The notes below the pieces were generated by a model, which saw only the letters and a list, made by a program, of their open reading frames with translations, did no database searches and was not told the origin of the DNA. This document shows positions 27,371 through 35,571 of a stretch of DNA of 64,000 nucleotides, piece after piece. This stretch comes from DASZKW01 sp035552775. GTDB lineage: Bacteria; Actinomycetota; Acidimicrobiia; Acidimicrobiales; Palsa-688. How positions within the stretch are numbered: position 1 is the stretch's first letter; each line of letters starts with the position of its first letter. The stretch covers positions 1-64,000 of the forward strand of contig DASZKW010000032.1 in assembly GCA_035552775.1 (NCBI GenBank), in the 5' to 3' direction. The translations under genes and the position numbers were made by a program.

Positions 27371-28725
27371 CGGCCCACAGCCAAAGCTTCCTCGCTTTGT
27401 GACCTCGAGAGGTTTGGCCCGCGCAACTCGGCGACGCGGGAGCTCATGTGGCCGAGCGCCCAGAAGTAGGGCAGAGCACCGAACGGCGACTCCAAGATGA
27501 CCCCCACGCTGGCCGCCACGGGCAAGGCGACCGCGGCCATGATCGCGAGAATGTCGACGTCGCTGAGCTCGGGCGCTCGGCGGCGCAGGGAGATGGCGAG
27601 GTGAAGACCGCCGACGATGACGAGCGCGTCCAGGCAAAGGCCGACCAGCCCCGTCCGGGCCCAGGTTCCCAGGAAGTAGTTGTGAGGAGATCGCACGTCG
27701 GGGTTGGGACCTCCGAGGAGGAGGACGTCCGCACCTGACGCGTGCATGAAGTCCGGACCGAAGCCGACGCCAAGCCACTCCCGGCGCGCAGACGGCTCGA
27801 GGTAGTTCACCACGGCGTTCCAGGCCTGGGCGCGTGCATGGGTGGTGTTGACTGCCCCCCCGACGTTGGGGCCAGCCGAGACAAACGGGACGTAGCCTTG
27901 GAGACCGGAGACGAAGCGCTGGTAGCCGAAGGTGTGACTCACGCCCAGGTAGAGCAGCGGCAGGCACATGATTGCCAAGGGCACCAGCGCCTTTGCCCGG
28001 CCGGCCCACCGCGAGCGGCGCCGCTGCACGGCGAGCAGCGCCACGACGACGAGGAGGGCGCCGAGCGCGAGCAGAGCGGCGCGCTCTCTGAGGGCGAGGG
28101 TGAGGACGGTGCTCCATCCCACGTAGACGACGTTTCGGGCGACGCGCCGGCCCGAGAGGGCACGGTGCAGGGCGAGCGCGGCGAAGATGGCACATACTGT
28201 TCCGTCGAAGTCGTTGCGGGGCTGGAAAGGATGTATCTGGCCCATGGTCGGGATCGCCAAAAACACTGACGGTGCTAGCAGCGCCACGGTTATCCAGACT
28301 CCGTGGAAGACGAGCAAGGCGTCGACGGCCCGCTGCATCTTCAACTGCGCCCGAGCCGGTGGTGCGGTCACGAGGAAGGCCGCAACCCCATACAGGTACG
28401 GCGCTCCGTCGCGGAGCGCGTCCTGGGAGAACGAGCCGGTCACGAACTCGAGGAGAACCCAGAAGATGAGCGCGACGAGCGCCGGGCGCATCCACGTCCC
28501 GTCCCTGACCGGGCCCCGGGTACCAGCGCGACCCCCGAGGGCGGCTTGGAGCACGAGGCCGCCGAGGACGATATCGGTTATGTAGGGCGGGTGTCCGGTC
28601 GGGAGGTAGCTGCCCCACTTCGAGGTGGCCAAGAGGAAAAGGGCCAGCGCGAACACGCCGTAACGCCGGCACCATTCTCTGGTCGGCGAGGAAAGGGCGC
28701 CGCTAGGGGCCAGCTCGATGGTCAC
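27367..28725 (-). CDS. O-antigen ligase/Wzy-type polymerase family membrane protein
   Basis: A 452-residue protein with about 11 membrane helices. A large extracytoplasmic loop lies between the later helices and contains GVGFGPDFMHA and RSPHNYFLGTWARTGLVGL, the PHN signature of the Wzy_C/O-antigen ligase superfamily; a basic segment (HRALSGRRVARN) lies before it. Members either polymerise repeat units or ligate glycans to acceptors outside the membrane. As no other Wzy candidate was seen in the window, this is the likely polymerase of the Wzx/Wzy system. Its GTG overlaps the stop of the methyltransferase gene as GTGA. Confidence 0.85.
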   Translation of the reverse strand: MTIELAPSGALSSPTREWCRRYGVFALALFLLATSKWGSYLPTGHPPYITDIVLGGLVLQAALGGRAGTRGPVRDGTWMRPALVALIFWVLLEFVTGSFSQDALRDGAPYLYGVAAFLVTAPPARAQLKMQRAVDALLVFHGVWITVALLAPSVFLAIPTMGQIHPFQPRNDFDGTVCAIFAALALHRALSGRRVARNVVYVGWSTVLTLALRERAALLALGALLVVVALLAVQRRRSRWAGRAKALVPLAIMCLPLLYLGVSHTFGYQRFVSGLQGYVPFVSAGPNVGGAVNTTHARAQAWNAVVNYLEPSARREWLGVGFGPDFMHASGADVLLLGGPNPDVRSPHNYFLGTWARTGLVGLCLDALVIVGGLHLAISLRRRAPELSDVDILAIMAAVALPVAASVGVILESPFGALPYFWALGHMSSRVAELRGPNLSRSQSEEALAVGR

Positions 28726-29690
28726 CGGGAGCGCAGCCAGGTACTGGACGGGTAATGGTCGCCGGCGCCGCTGTCGAGCCCGTCAGCCAAGCGCCGGGGC
28801 ACGTAGTCGGGTAGCACCAACGCAAGGCGGTCGGGGGCCCGGTCGTGGAGTAGGGACTGGCAGCAGAGCAGCTCGAAATGGGGATTGCCGGTGAGCAGGC
28901 CTGCCAGTAGCGCCGTCTCCTGCCAGTCCCACAGGTCCCCCAGGACCAGCGGCGAGTAGAGGTACGGCAGGTAGATGTCGTGAATGTGGACGATGACTCC
29001 GGGAACAAGGCTCGGGATGATCTCCAGGTAGAGGCGGCCCAACTCCGAACCGGTTTTGAGAGCGTGGGTGGAGTCGATAAAAAGTAGGTCACCGCTTTCC
29101 AGGCTGGCGAACAGGCCAGCGGGGGCGGCCTGGGCCGGTTGACACATGACCTCGACGCCCTGAAGCAATCGCACCCGCTCGGAGGCATAAGGATCAATGC
29201 TGACTATATGCGTGGAGCCCCGACCCTCGGTCTGGTTGCTCGAGGCGGCGTCGGACATCACGGCGGTAGAGGCGCCACTGCCCACTTCGACCACGCGACG
29301 CGGAACCAGGGATCTGATGACGCAGTGCAGGACTTGGGCCTCGATCAAACCGTAGCGAAATGGTATTCCCCGCTCGGCGAGCGCGGGGAGGAAACTGAAC
29401 CCGCGTACCTCGTCCAGGTAAGGCTCGCATACTGTCGAAAGCCACCGGAGCTGGCCGTCCACCTCCCAGGGCAAGCCGGCGATCTGCGTGGGGTGTCGCC
29501 AGAGCTCCGGATGGCGGTCCAGCCAGGCACGGTCAGCCACGGACGAGTAGAAGTGGCGTGGCAGGACATGGACGCCGACCCGCTCGAGGAACCGGAACGC
29601 TCCGACGGCGAGCTGCTTCCTCCGCTCCTGCCCCGGATCCTGCACCGGGGCCGGGCGGCTTCCGGCATCACGAACCTGCTCAGCTGCCAT
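28722..29690 (-). CDS. Class I SAM-dependent methyltransferase (Methyltransf_24-like)
   Basis: A 322-residue protein. The SAM domain starts around residue 135 with VVEVGSGASTAVMSDAAS, followed by HIVSIDPYASERVRLLQ, LLFIDSTHALKTGSELG and VIVHIHDIYLPYLY. The DSTH and HDI positions are where related enzymes hold a metal or substrate base. The N-terminal about 130 residues (with HFYSSVADRAWLDRHP and GLPWEVDGQLRWL) are characteristic of a group found near surface-glycan genes. It is the second gene of the seven-gene minus operon, 3 nt after the epimerase gene. The acceptor is unknown. Confidence 0.8.
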   Translation of the reverse strand: MAAEQVRDAGSRPAPVQDPGQERRKQLAVGAFRFLERVGVHVLPRHFYSSVADRAWLDRHPELWRHPTQIAGLPWEVDGQLRWLSTVCEPYLDEVRGFSFLPALAERGIPFRYGLIEAQVLHCVIRSLVPRRVVEVGSGASTAVMSDAASSNQTEGRGSTHIVSIDPYASERVRLLQGVEVMCQPAQAAPAGLFASLESGDLLFIDSTHALKTGSELGRLYLEIIPSLVPGVIVHIHDIYLPYLYSPLVLGDLWDWQETALLAGLLTGNPHFELLCCQSLLHDRAPDRLALVLPDYVPRRLADGLDSGAGDHYPSSTWLRSR

Positions 29691-29693
29691 AGC

Positions 29694-30671
29694 TCAGGTT
29701 TTGGCGAGTTCCGTCGCAACCTGGTCATAGACCCACTCGTAGGTCGTGGCCAGGCCGTCCACCAGGGGTGTGCTCGGTTCCCAGCCGTAGCGCTCGCGGA
29801 TCAGGGTGTTGTCGCTGTTGCGACCGCGTACGCCTTGAGGAGCGTCGAGCTCGTAGCGCCGCTCCAGGCTGACGCCGGCGATGCCCTCGACGATGCTCAC
29901 CAGTTCGTTGATGCTGACCAGCTCCGAGCTGCCGAGGTTGACGGGCTCCGCGTAGTCGTCCCTCACGATCGTGAAGGTGCCTTCGACACAGTCGGTGATG
30001 TAGGTGAAGCTCCGGGTCTGCTCACCGTCACCCCAGATGCTGATCTCGTGTCGACCCGAGACAACCGCCTCTGCCACCTTGCGACATATGGCGGCCGGCG
30101 CCTTCTCTCTTCCACCCGACCACGTCCCGTCAGGACCGTAGATGTTGTGGTAGCGGGCCACCCGGGTCTCCAAACCGAAGTCCTCGAGGAAGTGGCGGCA
30201 CATGCGCTCGACGAAGAGCTTCTCCCAGCCGTAGCCATCCTCGGGCATCGCCGGGTAGGCGTCCTCCTCCTTCAGGGGCACGGCTTCAGGCTCGGACTGC
30301 TTGTCTGCGGCGTACACGCACGCTGACGAGGAGTAGAAGAAGCGCCTTGCCCCGTGGTCCCGCGCGGCGACGAGCATGTGAGTGGTGGGAAGCACGGAGA
30401 GCATGCACGCCGCCTTGTTGCCCTCGATGAAACCCATACCGCCCATGTCCGCGGCGAGGTGGTAGACGTCGTCCGCCCCCTCGGCCACCCTCGTACACGT
30501 GGCCCGGTCGGAAAGATCGCCCACCACGTTCTCGGCATCTTCGCCGACTTGGAACCACTCCGTCAGGGGCTTGATGTCGACGGCTCGAACCGTCGCCCCC
30601 TCACCGAGTAGGGCCCGGACCAGATGGCCTCCGATGAAGCCGCCGGCCCCGGTCACAACGGCGTCGGGCAT
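29694..30671 (-). CDS. GDP-mannose 3,5-epimerase-like SDR
   Basis: A 325-residue extended SDR. It has VVTGAGGFIGGHLVRALL for NAD, the unusual LAADMGGMGFIEGN block, SSSACVYAADKQS, the catalytic YGWEK (YxxxK), and RYHNIYGPDGTWSGGREKAP followed by AICRKVAEAV. The DMGGMG and the GTW.GGREKAPAA.CRK blocks are those of GDP-D-mannose 3',5'-epimerase, which makes GDP-L-galactose (and GDP-L-gulose); bacterial relatives occur in polysaccharide loci. Here it would supply an L-sugar donor for the repeat unit. It heads the long minus-strand operon; about 160 bp of noncoding sequence upstream separate it from a divergent GT2 gene. Confidence 0.8.
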   Translation of the reverse strand: MPDAVVTGAGGFIGGHLVRALLGEGATVRAVDIKPLTEWFQVGEDAENVVGDLSDRATCTRVAEGADDVYHLAADMGGMGFIEGNKAACMLSVLPTTHMLVAARDHGARRFFYSSSACVYAADKQSEPEAVPLKEEDAYPAMPEDGYGWEKLFVERMCRHFLEDFGLETRVARYHNIYGPDGTWSGGREKAPAAICRKVAEAVVSGRHEISIWGDGEQTRSFTYITDCVEGTFTIVRDDYAEPVNLGSSELVSINELVSIVEGIAGVSLERRYELDAPQGVRGRNSDNTLIRERYGWEPSTPLVDGLATTYEWVYDQVATELAKT

Positions 30672-30833
30672 CTAGTCAGTTCTCCTAGGCGGTCTCACGG
30701 GGGGGTCACGTCACCCACGGCATGAGGAGCGTAACCGGTCACACGCTGCAGCCCGGACCCACCTCGGGTAGTCCGGCACCGATGCCGCTACGGTAGCCTG
30801 GGTGAACGTGGGGGGCCGGGTGTACGTCGCGCC

Positions 30834-31562
30834 GTGATCTCAGTCGTGATGCCTGCCCACAACGAGCAGGGCTACCTGGCGGCGGCCGTCGAGCGCGTCG
30901 TGAACGGCCTCCGGGATCGCCCGGAGCCATTCGAGGTAATCGTCTGCGAGAACGGGTCGACGGACCTCACCGCGAAGATTGCCTCCGAGTGCTGCCGTCT
31001 GCACCCAGAGCTCAAGGTCGTGGCCCTGCCTGAGGCCGACTATGGACGAGCCCTACGGGCCGGCTTCCTGGCCTCGGCCGGCGACCAGGTGGTCAACTTC
31101 GACGTCGACCTCGTCGATCTCGGCTTCCTCGACGCGGCATTGACTCTCAGCCGGACCGTCGACTCCCCGGTCATCGTCGTGGGCAGCAAACGCAGCCCCG
31201 GGTCCAGCGACCAGCGCCCGGCGGGGCGCCAGATCGTGACCGCCATCTTCTCGCTGGTGTTGCGGAAGGGATTCGGCCTGCGGGTGAGCGACACCCACGG
31301 CCTCAAGTTGTTGAGCAGGGCACCGCTCGTTCCCGTCGTCGCCGCCTGCCGGTTCGGCGGCGACATCTTCGACACCGAGCTCATCCTGCGCGCCGAGCAC
31401 GCCGGGCTGGAAGTCATGGAGATCCCGGTCACCGTCGTCGACCAGCGCCCGCCGCGAACCTCGATCGTTCGTCGGATACCCCGCTCCCTGCTCGGCCTGG
31501 CTCGGCTTCGAGTGACCCTGTGGCGCGAACGGAAGCTCGAGCATTCGAGGAAACGGCTTTGA
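30834..31562 (+). CDS. Glycosyltransferase family 2 (polyprenyl-phosphate sugar synthase-like)
   Basis: A 242-residue GT-A enzyme: ISVVMPAHNEQGYLAAAVER, VIVCENGSTDLTAKIA, and NFDVDLVDLGFLDAALTL, with a D-V-D metal site. The short length and the AHNE start resemble dolichol-phosphate mannose synthase-like enzymes that make polyprenyl-phosphate sugars, a donor class that fits the GT-C-like DUF2142 protein at 395-1969; the link is inference. No C-terminal membrane helix is seen. It is monocistronic or the first gene before the LAFTG protein. Confidence 0.78.
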   Translation: MISVVMPAHNEQGYLAAAVERVVNGLRDRPEPFEVIVCENGSTDLTAKIASECCRLHPELKVVALPEADYGRALRAGFLASAGDQVVNFDVDLVDLGFLDAALTLSRTVDSPVIVVGSKRSPGSSDQRPAGRQIVTAIFSLVLRKGFGLRVSDTHGLKLLSRAPLVPVVAACRFGGDIFDTELILRAEHAGLEVMEIPVTVVDQRPPRTSIVRRIPRSLLGLARLRVTLWRERKLEHSRKRL

Positions 31563-31709
31563 CGAGCGGTATCAATCTCTATGTTATAGGCTGAGAACGC
31601 TTGAGAAGTGGGCGGGACTTGCCCGGCACATCGCTATCGCGAAGGTGGAGAACCGCACGTGGTCGTGAACCCGTGTACGGTTAGGGCCACCCACGGCAGG
31701 AGTTGGTTC

Positions 31710-32144
31710 ATGGCTTACAGAGAGACGGGACACCGAGCGGCTCGGCCGGTTGCCTCCATCCTCGCCGTCTTCGCGCTGGCCTTCGGTGCCCTCGGGCTGA
31801 TCGCCGAGATCCCGACAGCCGCCGCCGCCCAGACCGCGACCACCTGCCCGACGAACCCCTACCCCCCGCACGGCACCATCGTCAGCTGCGCCACGACGAC
31901 CACGGGTCCGGGCACCCTGACCGGCCAGAACCCCGGCGGGACTGTCACCACGGTCAGCACCGCCGCCACCACCGTCACCCCCGCCAACGCGGCGGCGCTG
32001 CCGACAACGGCCGCCGGCAGCCACGGCGGCGCCCTGGCGTTCACCGGTTCCAACGCCGGCCACCTGGTACTCATCGCCATCGTCCTGCTCCTCATCGGCA
32101 TCGTCATCATCAAGCTCAACCGGCTCAGGCGCCTCCAGCACTAG
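31710..32144 (+). CDS. Small secreted protein with LAxTG-type sortase signal
   Basis: A 144-residue protein with a signal peptide (helix at about residues 13-30, cleavage near AAAAQT), a Thr/Pro/Ala-rich low-complexity middle with two Cys (TTCPTNPYPPHG and VSCATT), then LAFTGSNAGH, a membrane helix (about 115-133) and a basic tail KLNRLRRLQH. This is a complete cell-wall sorting signal; LAxTG is the motif recognised by class E sortases in high-GC Gram-positives. AGGAG at 31698-31702 sits 7 nt before the ATG and fixes the start. It is directly upstream of a sugar transferase gene. No sortase is in the window. Function unknown; it may be a wall-linked anchor protein. Confidence 0.8.
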   Translation: MAYRETGHRAARPVASILAVFALAFGALGLIAEIPTAAAAQTATTCPTNPYPPHGTIVSCATTTTGPGTLTGQNPGGTVTTVSTAATTVTPANAAALPTTAAGSHGGALAFTGSNAGHLVLIAIVLLLIGIVIIKLNRLRRLQH

Positions 32145-32149
32145 CCCTA

Positions 32150-33673
32150 ATGACCCCGCCTTCTGACCTGGGGACGGTCGGCGCCCAGCGTGATGTGGGA
32201 CGGCCGGTGCTGCGCGCAGTCACGACAGCCCCGCTCACCGTTGCCGGTGGCAGGGACCACCTCGAGCTCCCGGCCACCGCCGATGCGGCCGATGCGGCCG
32301 CGGACCGCCTGCGGATAGCGCCGTCGCAGTGGCTCGGCATCGCCGAATCGTGGCATTCGGCGCAGCGTCACCCTGGACCGGTCGCCATGGACACGGTCGT
32401 CACCGCCGCCGTGGTGGCGCTTGTGACCGCGTCGAGCCGGGCGGCCCTAACGGGCGCAGCGGTATTCATGGTCAGCGGCCTCGCCCTCGGGCTGTGGCTC
32501 CGGCGAACCTGTGTCGAAGCTCAAGGTGTGTCCTGGTACGGCCGGCGCCTCCTCCCCGCCGCGCTGGTCACCGCTGCTGCGCTCGGGGCACTCCGACCGC
32601 GGGGCGTGCCGACAGGTCAGGCATGGGGTGCCGTCGCCGCTGGATCGGCCGCGTTGTTCATCCTCCATTTCTTGCTCTGGCTTGGCATCGCCGGTGCCCG
32701 CCGCCACGGCCACGGCCTGCGCCCCACCCTGGTGGTGGGCAGTCAGGATCACGTCGCCCAGTTCCGCCGGCGCCTCGACAAGTTCCCCGAGGCCGGGCTG
32801 CGTTTCCGGGCCGCTCACGTGAGCACATCGGGACAGCCTGCGATCGGCGGCGGTGGGCAAGCGCTGGTCGACCGCCTGCTCGGGGACCACGAAATCGGCC
32901 ATGTGCTCCTGGCGGCCGACGGTATGGACGAGAGGTTGATGCGAAGCTTCGTCCGCTTCAGCGGCGGGCGGGCCGACGCCAGCGTGGTCATACCCCTCGG
33001 TGGCTTGTGCGCCGCTCAGGTGGCCACTCGGCTCGGTGACCTCGGCCTGCTCCCAGTGCGCCTTGCCACCCCAACCGGAAGCGCCACCGCCAAGCGCTTG
33101 GTCGACGTTGTCGGTGCGAGCCTTCTCCTGCTTGTCACCAGCCCCCTTCTCCTTGCCGTCGCCCTCGGCATCCGCATGTCGGATGGGGGGGCCGCCATCT
33201 TTCGCCAAGAGCGGGTGGGGCGCGAAGGGCGCGTGTTCACCATGTACAAGTTCCGTTCCATGGTGGTCGGTGCCGAGGGGCGCCGGCCCGCCCATCTGGG
33301 CGCCAACGTCAACGACGGTTTGCTGTTCAAGCTCGAATGCGACCCGCGGGTCACCCGGGTCGGAGCCTTCATCCGCCGCCTTTCCATCGACGAGCTCCCC
33401 CAGCTGGTAAACGTGGTGAAAGGTGACATGAGCCTCGTTGGGCCCCGTCCCCTTCCCGTAACGCCGGACGAGTTCGAGCCCGGTGCCCAGGTGCGCCATA
33501 GCGTGTTACCGGGCATCACCGGGCTCTGGCAGGTCAGTGGGGGCAACGCCTTGCGCTACGGCGACATGCTCGACCTCGACCTCACCTACGTGCTCACCCG
33601 CAGCCTGGGCACCGATCTCCGGCTAATCGCCCGCACCGTGCCTGCCCTCCTCGTGCGCCGCGCCGCCTACTGA
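32150..33673 (+). CDS. Polyprenyl-phosphate sugar-1-phosphate transferase
   Basis: A 507-residue initiating transferase, second of its class in the window. The N-terminal half has membrane helices (TVVTAAVVALVTASSRAALT, then LFILHFLLWLGIAGA) and a Rossmann-like segment (PTLVVGSQDHVAQFRRRL); the C-terminal catalytic domain has FTMYKFRSMVVGAEGR, DELPQLVNVVKGDMSLVGPR and GITGLWQVSGG. It loads the first sugar-1-phosphate on undecaprenyl phosphate. The ATG at 32150 is 5 nt after the LAFTG gene; the open frame continues upstream only as a shadow of that gene. The N-terminal 45 residues are hydrophilic and not typical. Confidence 0.87.
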   Translation: MTPPSDLGTVGAQRDVGRPVLRAVTTAPLTVAGGRDHLELPATADAADAAADRLRIAPSQWLGIAESWHSAQRHPGPVAMDTVVTAAVVALVTASSRAALTGAAVFMVSGLALGLWLRRTCVEAQGVSWYGRRLLPAALVTAAALGALRPRGVPTGQAWGAVAAGSAALFILHFLLWLGIAGARRHGHGLRPTLVVGSQDHVAQFRRRLDKFPEAGLRFRAAHVSTSGQPAIGGGGQALVDRLLGDHEIGHVLLAADGMDERLMRSFVRFSGGRADASVVIPLGGLCAAQVATRLGDLGLLPVRLATPTGSATAKRLVDVVGASLLLLVTSPLLLAVALGIRMSDGGAAIFRQERVGREGRVFTMYKFRSMVVGAEGRRPAHLGANVNDGLLFKLECDPRVTRVGAFIRRLSIDELPQLVNVVKGDMSLVGPRPLPVTPDEFEPGAQVRHSVLPGITGLWQVSGGNALRYGDMLDLDLTYVLTRSLGTDLRLIARTVPALLVRRAAY

Positions 33674-33699
33674 GCGCCGGTCCCCAAGGGCCACGGCGC

Positions 33700-34839
33700 C
33701 TGATCGTCCTCCACGTCCTCGAAGCTGTCCGGGGTGGGACCTCGCGCCACGTCCTGGACGTGGTGCGCTGGGCCGAAGGTGTCGAGCACCATGTCGCCGT
33801 ACCATCCCCGGGCCGGGTCGCGACGGCTTCGGGGGCGGTCACGGACACCCTGGCGCTGGCGGCCATGGACGCGGCCGGGGCCGGTCTTCACCGCGTCGAC
33901 ATGCGCCGCTCGCCCGCCCATCCGGCCAACGCTGTCGCCGTAGCCCACCTGCACCGCCTGGCTCGCGCCGTCGGCGCCGAAGTGGTCCACGGACACAGCT
34001 CGATCGGGGGCACTCTGGGGCGCGTCACGGCACGCCTGACCGGTGCGGCGGCCGTCTACACGCCCAACGGCTTGGCCTCGGGGAGGGGCGCCCTGGCCGT
34101 CGAAAGGGTCCTCGGCGCCTGGACCGACCGCCTCGTCGCCGCCTCCGCGAGTGAGGCAGCCCTCGCCGTCGAGCGCCGGCTGGTCCCCCCCGAGCGCGTC
34201 GTGACCATCGCCAACGGCATCGACCTTGACCCGCCGGCCCAGACGCAGGACCCGCTGGCCCAGATCCAGGACCTGCGCGCCCGCTTCGGCCTTTGCGCCA
34301 CCACTCCGCTGGTCGGAACCGTGGCCCGGCTCGTGGAGCAAAAGGCGCCGGTCGACTTCGTCGCCGTGTGTGCCTCGGTGGCGGCGGTGCGACGCGACAC
34401 CCACTTCCTCCTCGTGGGGATGGGACCGCTCGGCCCTGACGTCGACACCGCTGTCGTCAGCGCCGGCATCGAGGACCGCTTCCACCGGGTCGAGCACCTC
34501 CCCGGGGCCGCCGCCGTGCTCGGTCAGCTCCAGGTCTTCGTACTTACCTCTCGTTTCGAGGGCGCCCCTTACACTCCCCTCGAGGCCATGCGCTCCGGTG
34601 TAGCTGTCGTGCTCTCGGACGTGGTCGGCAACCGCGACGTCGTCGAGGCTGGGCGCTCCGGCTTCCTCCGTCCCTTTGGCGACACTGCCGGCATGGCGGC
34701 GGACGTGCTCCGGCTCCTGGATGACGAGAAGTTGCGACAAAGCATCACCGCGGCGGCCACCGAGCACCTGCACGCCGCCTTCGACGTGCGCACGATGGGT
34801 GCCAAGCTGGCCTCGCTCTACCAGCAGCTACGGGCCTGA
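33700..34839 (+). CDS. Glycosyltransferase family 4, probable CTG start
   Basis: A GT-B enzyme of about 379 residues. The donor domain has GTVARLVEQKAPVDFVAV and LTSRFEGAPYTPLEAMRSG with the EX7E pair. The conserved N-terminal strand and loop LIVLHVLEAVRGGTSRHVL lie upstream of the first ATG/GTG/TTG of the frame (GTG 33760), so the usual start codons would give a protein lacking its first strand and glycine loop. The only candidates are CTG at 33700, with AAGGG 9 nt upstream (33686-33690), or CTG at 33670, which overlaps the preceding stop as CTGA. I choose 33700. It follows the sugar transferase, so it may add the second sugar. Confidence 0.8.
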   Translation: MIVLHVLEAVRGGTSRHVLDVVRWAEGVEHHVAVPSPGRVATASGAVTDTLALAAMDAAGAGLHRVDMRRSPAHPANAVAVAHLHRLARAVGAEVVHGHSSIGGTLGRVTARLTGAAAVYTPNGLASGRGALAVERVLGAWTDRLVAASASEAALAVERRLVPPERVVTIANGIDLDPPAQTQDPLAQIQDLRARFGLCATTPLVGTVARLVEQKAPVDFVAVCASVAAVRRDTHFLLVGMGPLGPDVDTAVVSAGIEDRFHRVEHLPGAAAVLGQLQVFVLTSRFEGAPYTPLEAMRSGVAVVLSDVVGNRDVVEAGRSGFLRPFGDTAGMAADVLRLLDDEKLRQSITAAATEHLHAAFDVRTMGAKLASLYQQLRA

Positions 34840-34846
34840 TCCCTGG

Positions 34847-34874
34847 GATCAGCGATCAGCGATCAGCGATCAGC
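34847..34874. repeat. Heptamer tandem repeat, four copies of GATCAGC
   Basis: Four exact head-to-tail copies in the 45-bp gap between the GT4 stop and the Uma2 start. It contains four GATC sites. It could be a slippage-prone spacer affecting Uma2 expression; no function is established. Confidence 0.9.
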
Positions 34875-34884
34875 GCGGTTTACG

Positions 34885-35517
34885 ATGGACGGCGTGGCTA
34901 TCAGTTCCGAGGTCCTGGCGGACGAGGAGCACGACAGGACAGCGACCGAGGCCCACTGGCGCGTCCTCATGCGCTTGTATGCCGCCGTGAGCTATGCGTT
35001 TGGCGACCGGGCGTTGGTACTCCTCGACATCTTCGTTCGCACCGGCGGCCAGCAGGCGGCTCCCGACCTGCTCGTCGCCCCCGGGATGGCGCCGGGAAGC
35101 CGGCGGGTCTACTCGGTGCCCGAGAATACGGTGCCATCGGTGACCGTCGAGGTGCTCTCCGTCGTCAACTACGAGGCAGCGGGTCGAGCCCAGCTTCAGC
35201 GCAAGCGGGACTTCTTCGGGCGCATCGGGGTCCCCTTGCACCTGGAGGTGGCCCCCGAGGAGGGTGTCATAAGTGTCTGGACGAACCAGGATGGGCGCCT
35301 GGTACGGGTGGCGGTGGCCGACCGCTACGACGGTCCCGATCTCGGAGGGGTGCGGGTGACCACGCCGGCGCCCGACGAGGTTCATGTCTACCTTCCCGAT
35401 GGCAGGGAGATGCTCGACACCGACGCCGAGATCGCCCGCGCCGAGAGCGAGGCGGCGGGCGCCGAACGGCTGGCCGGCCGGTTGCGCGAGCTCGGCATCG
35501 ACCCCGATGAGATCTAA
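34885..35517 (+). CDS. Uma2-family (DUF820) endonuclease-like protein
   Basis: A 210-residue protein of the PD-(D/E)XK-like Uma2 group. Visible core: LLDIFVRTGGQQAAPDLLVAPG with the first Asp, VPSVTVEVLSVVN with the central Glu, and RKRDFFGRIGVPLHLEVAPEE, where members keep a K-x-x-x-Y/F helix after the last strand. The tail is a helical Glu/Ala/Arg-rich stretch (about residues 170-210). Uma2 proteins are numerous in cyanobacteria and actinobacteria; an accessory or transposon-related nuclease role has been suggested but their function is not settled. A decayed relative lies at 58157-58473. Confidence 0.75.
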   Translation: MDGVAISSEVLADEEHDRTATEAHWRVLMRLYAAVSYAFGDRALVLLDIFVRTGGQQAAPDLLVAPGMAPGSRRVYSVPENTVPSVTVEVLSVVNYEAAGRAQLQRKRDFFGRIGVPLHLEVAPEEGVISVWTNQDGRLVRVAVADRYDGPDLGGVRVTTPAPDEVHVYLPDGREMLDTDAEIARAESEAAGAERLAGRLRELGIDPDEI

Positions 35518-35571
35518 GTCGTCCGACGCCCCCTGAGTGCCCCACGCCTGAGTGGTCGGGTGAGCGTCGGC

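Noticed and set aside
27371..28675. N-terminal 435 codons of the frame that continues into the GT4 at 26186-27370
   Set aside because: It is an Arg/Pro-rich shadow of the O-antigen-ligase gene in another frame; the GTGA overlap at 27370 explains the true start.
31563..31709. Possible riboswitch in the leader of the LAFTG gene
   Set aside because: I looked for c-di-GMP and c-di-AMP type cores and saw no convincing match; only a weak promoter-like TTGACG was found.
33667..34773. A 368-codon minus-strand frame opposite the GT4 at 33700-34839
   Set aside because: The plus strand encodes conserved GT4 motifs; the minus frame has shadow composition.
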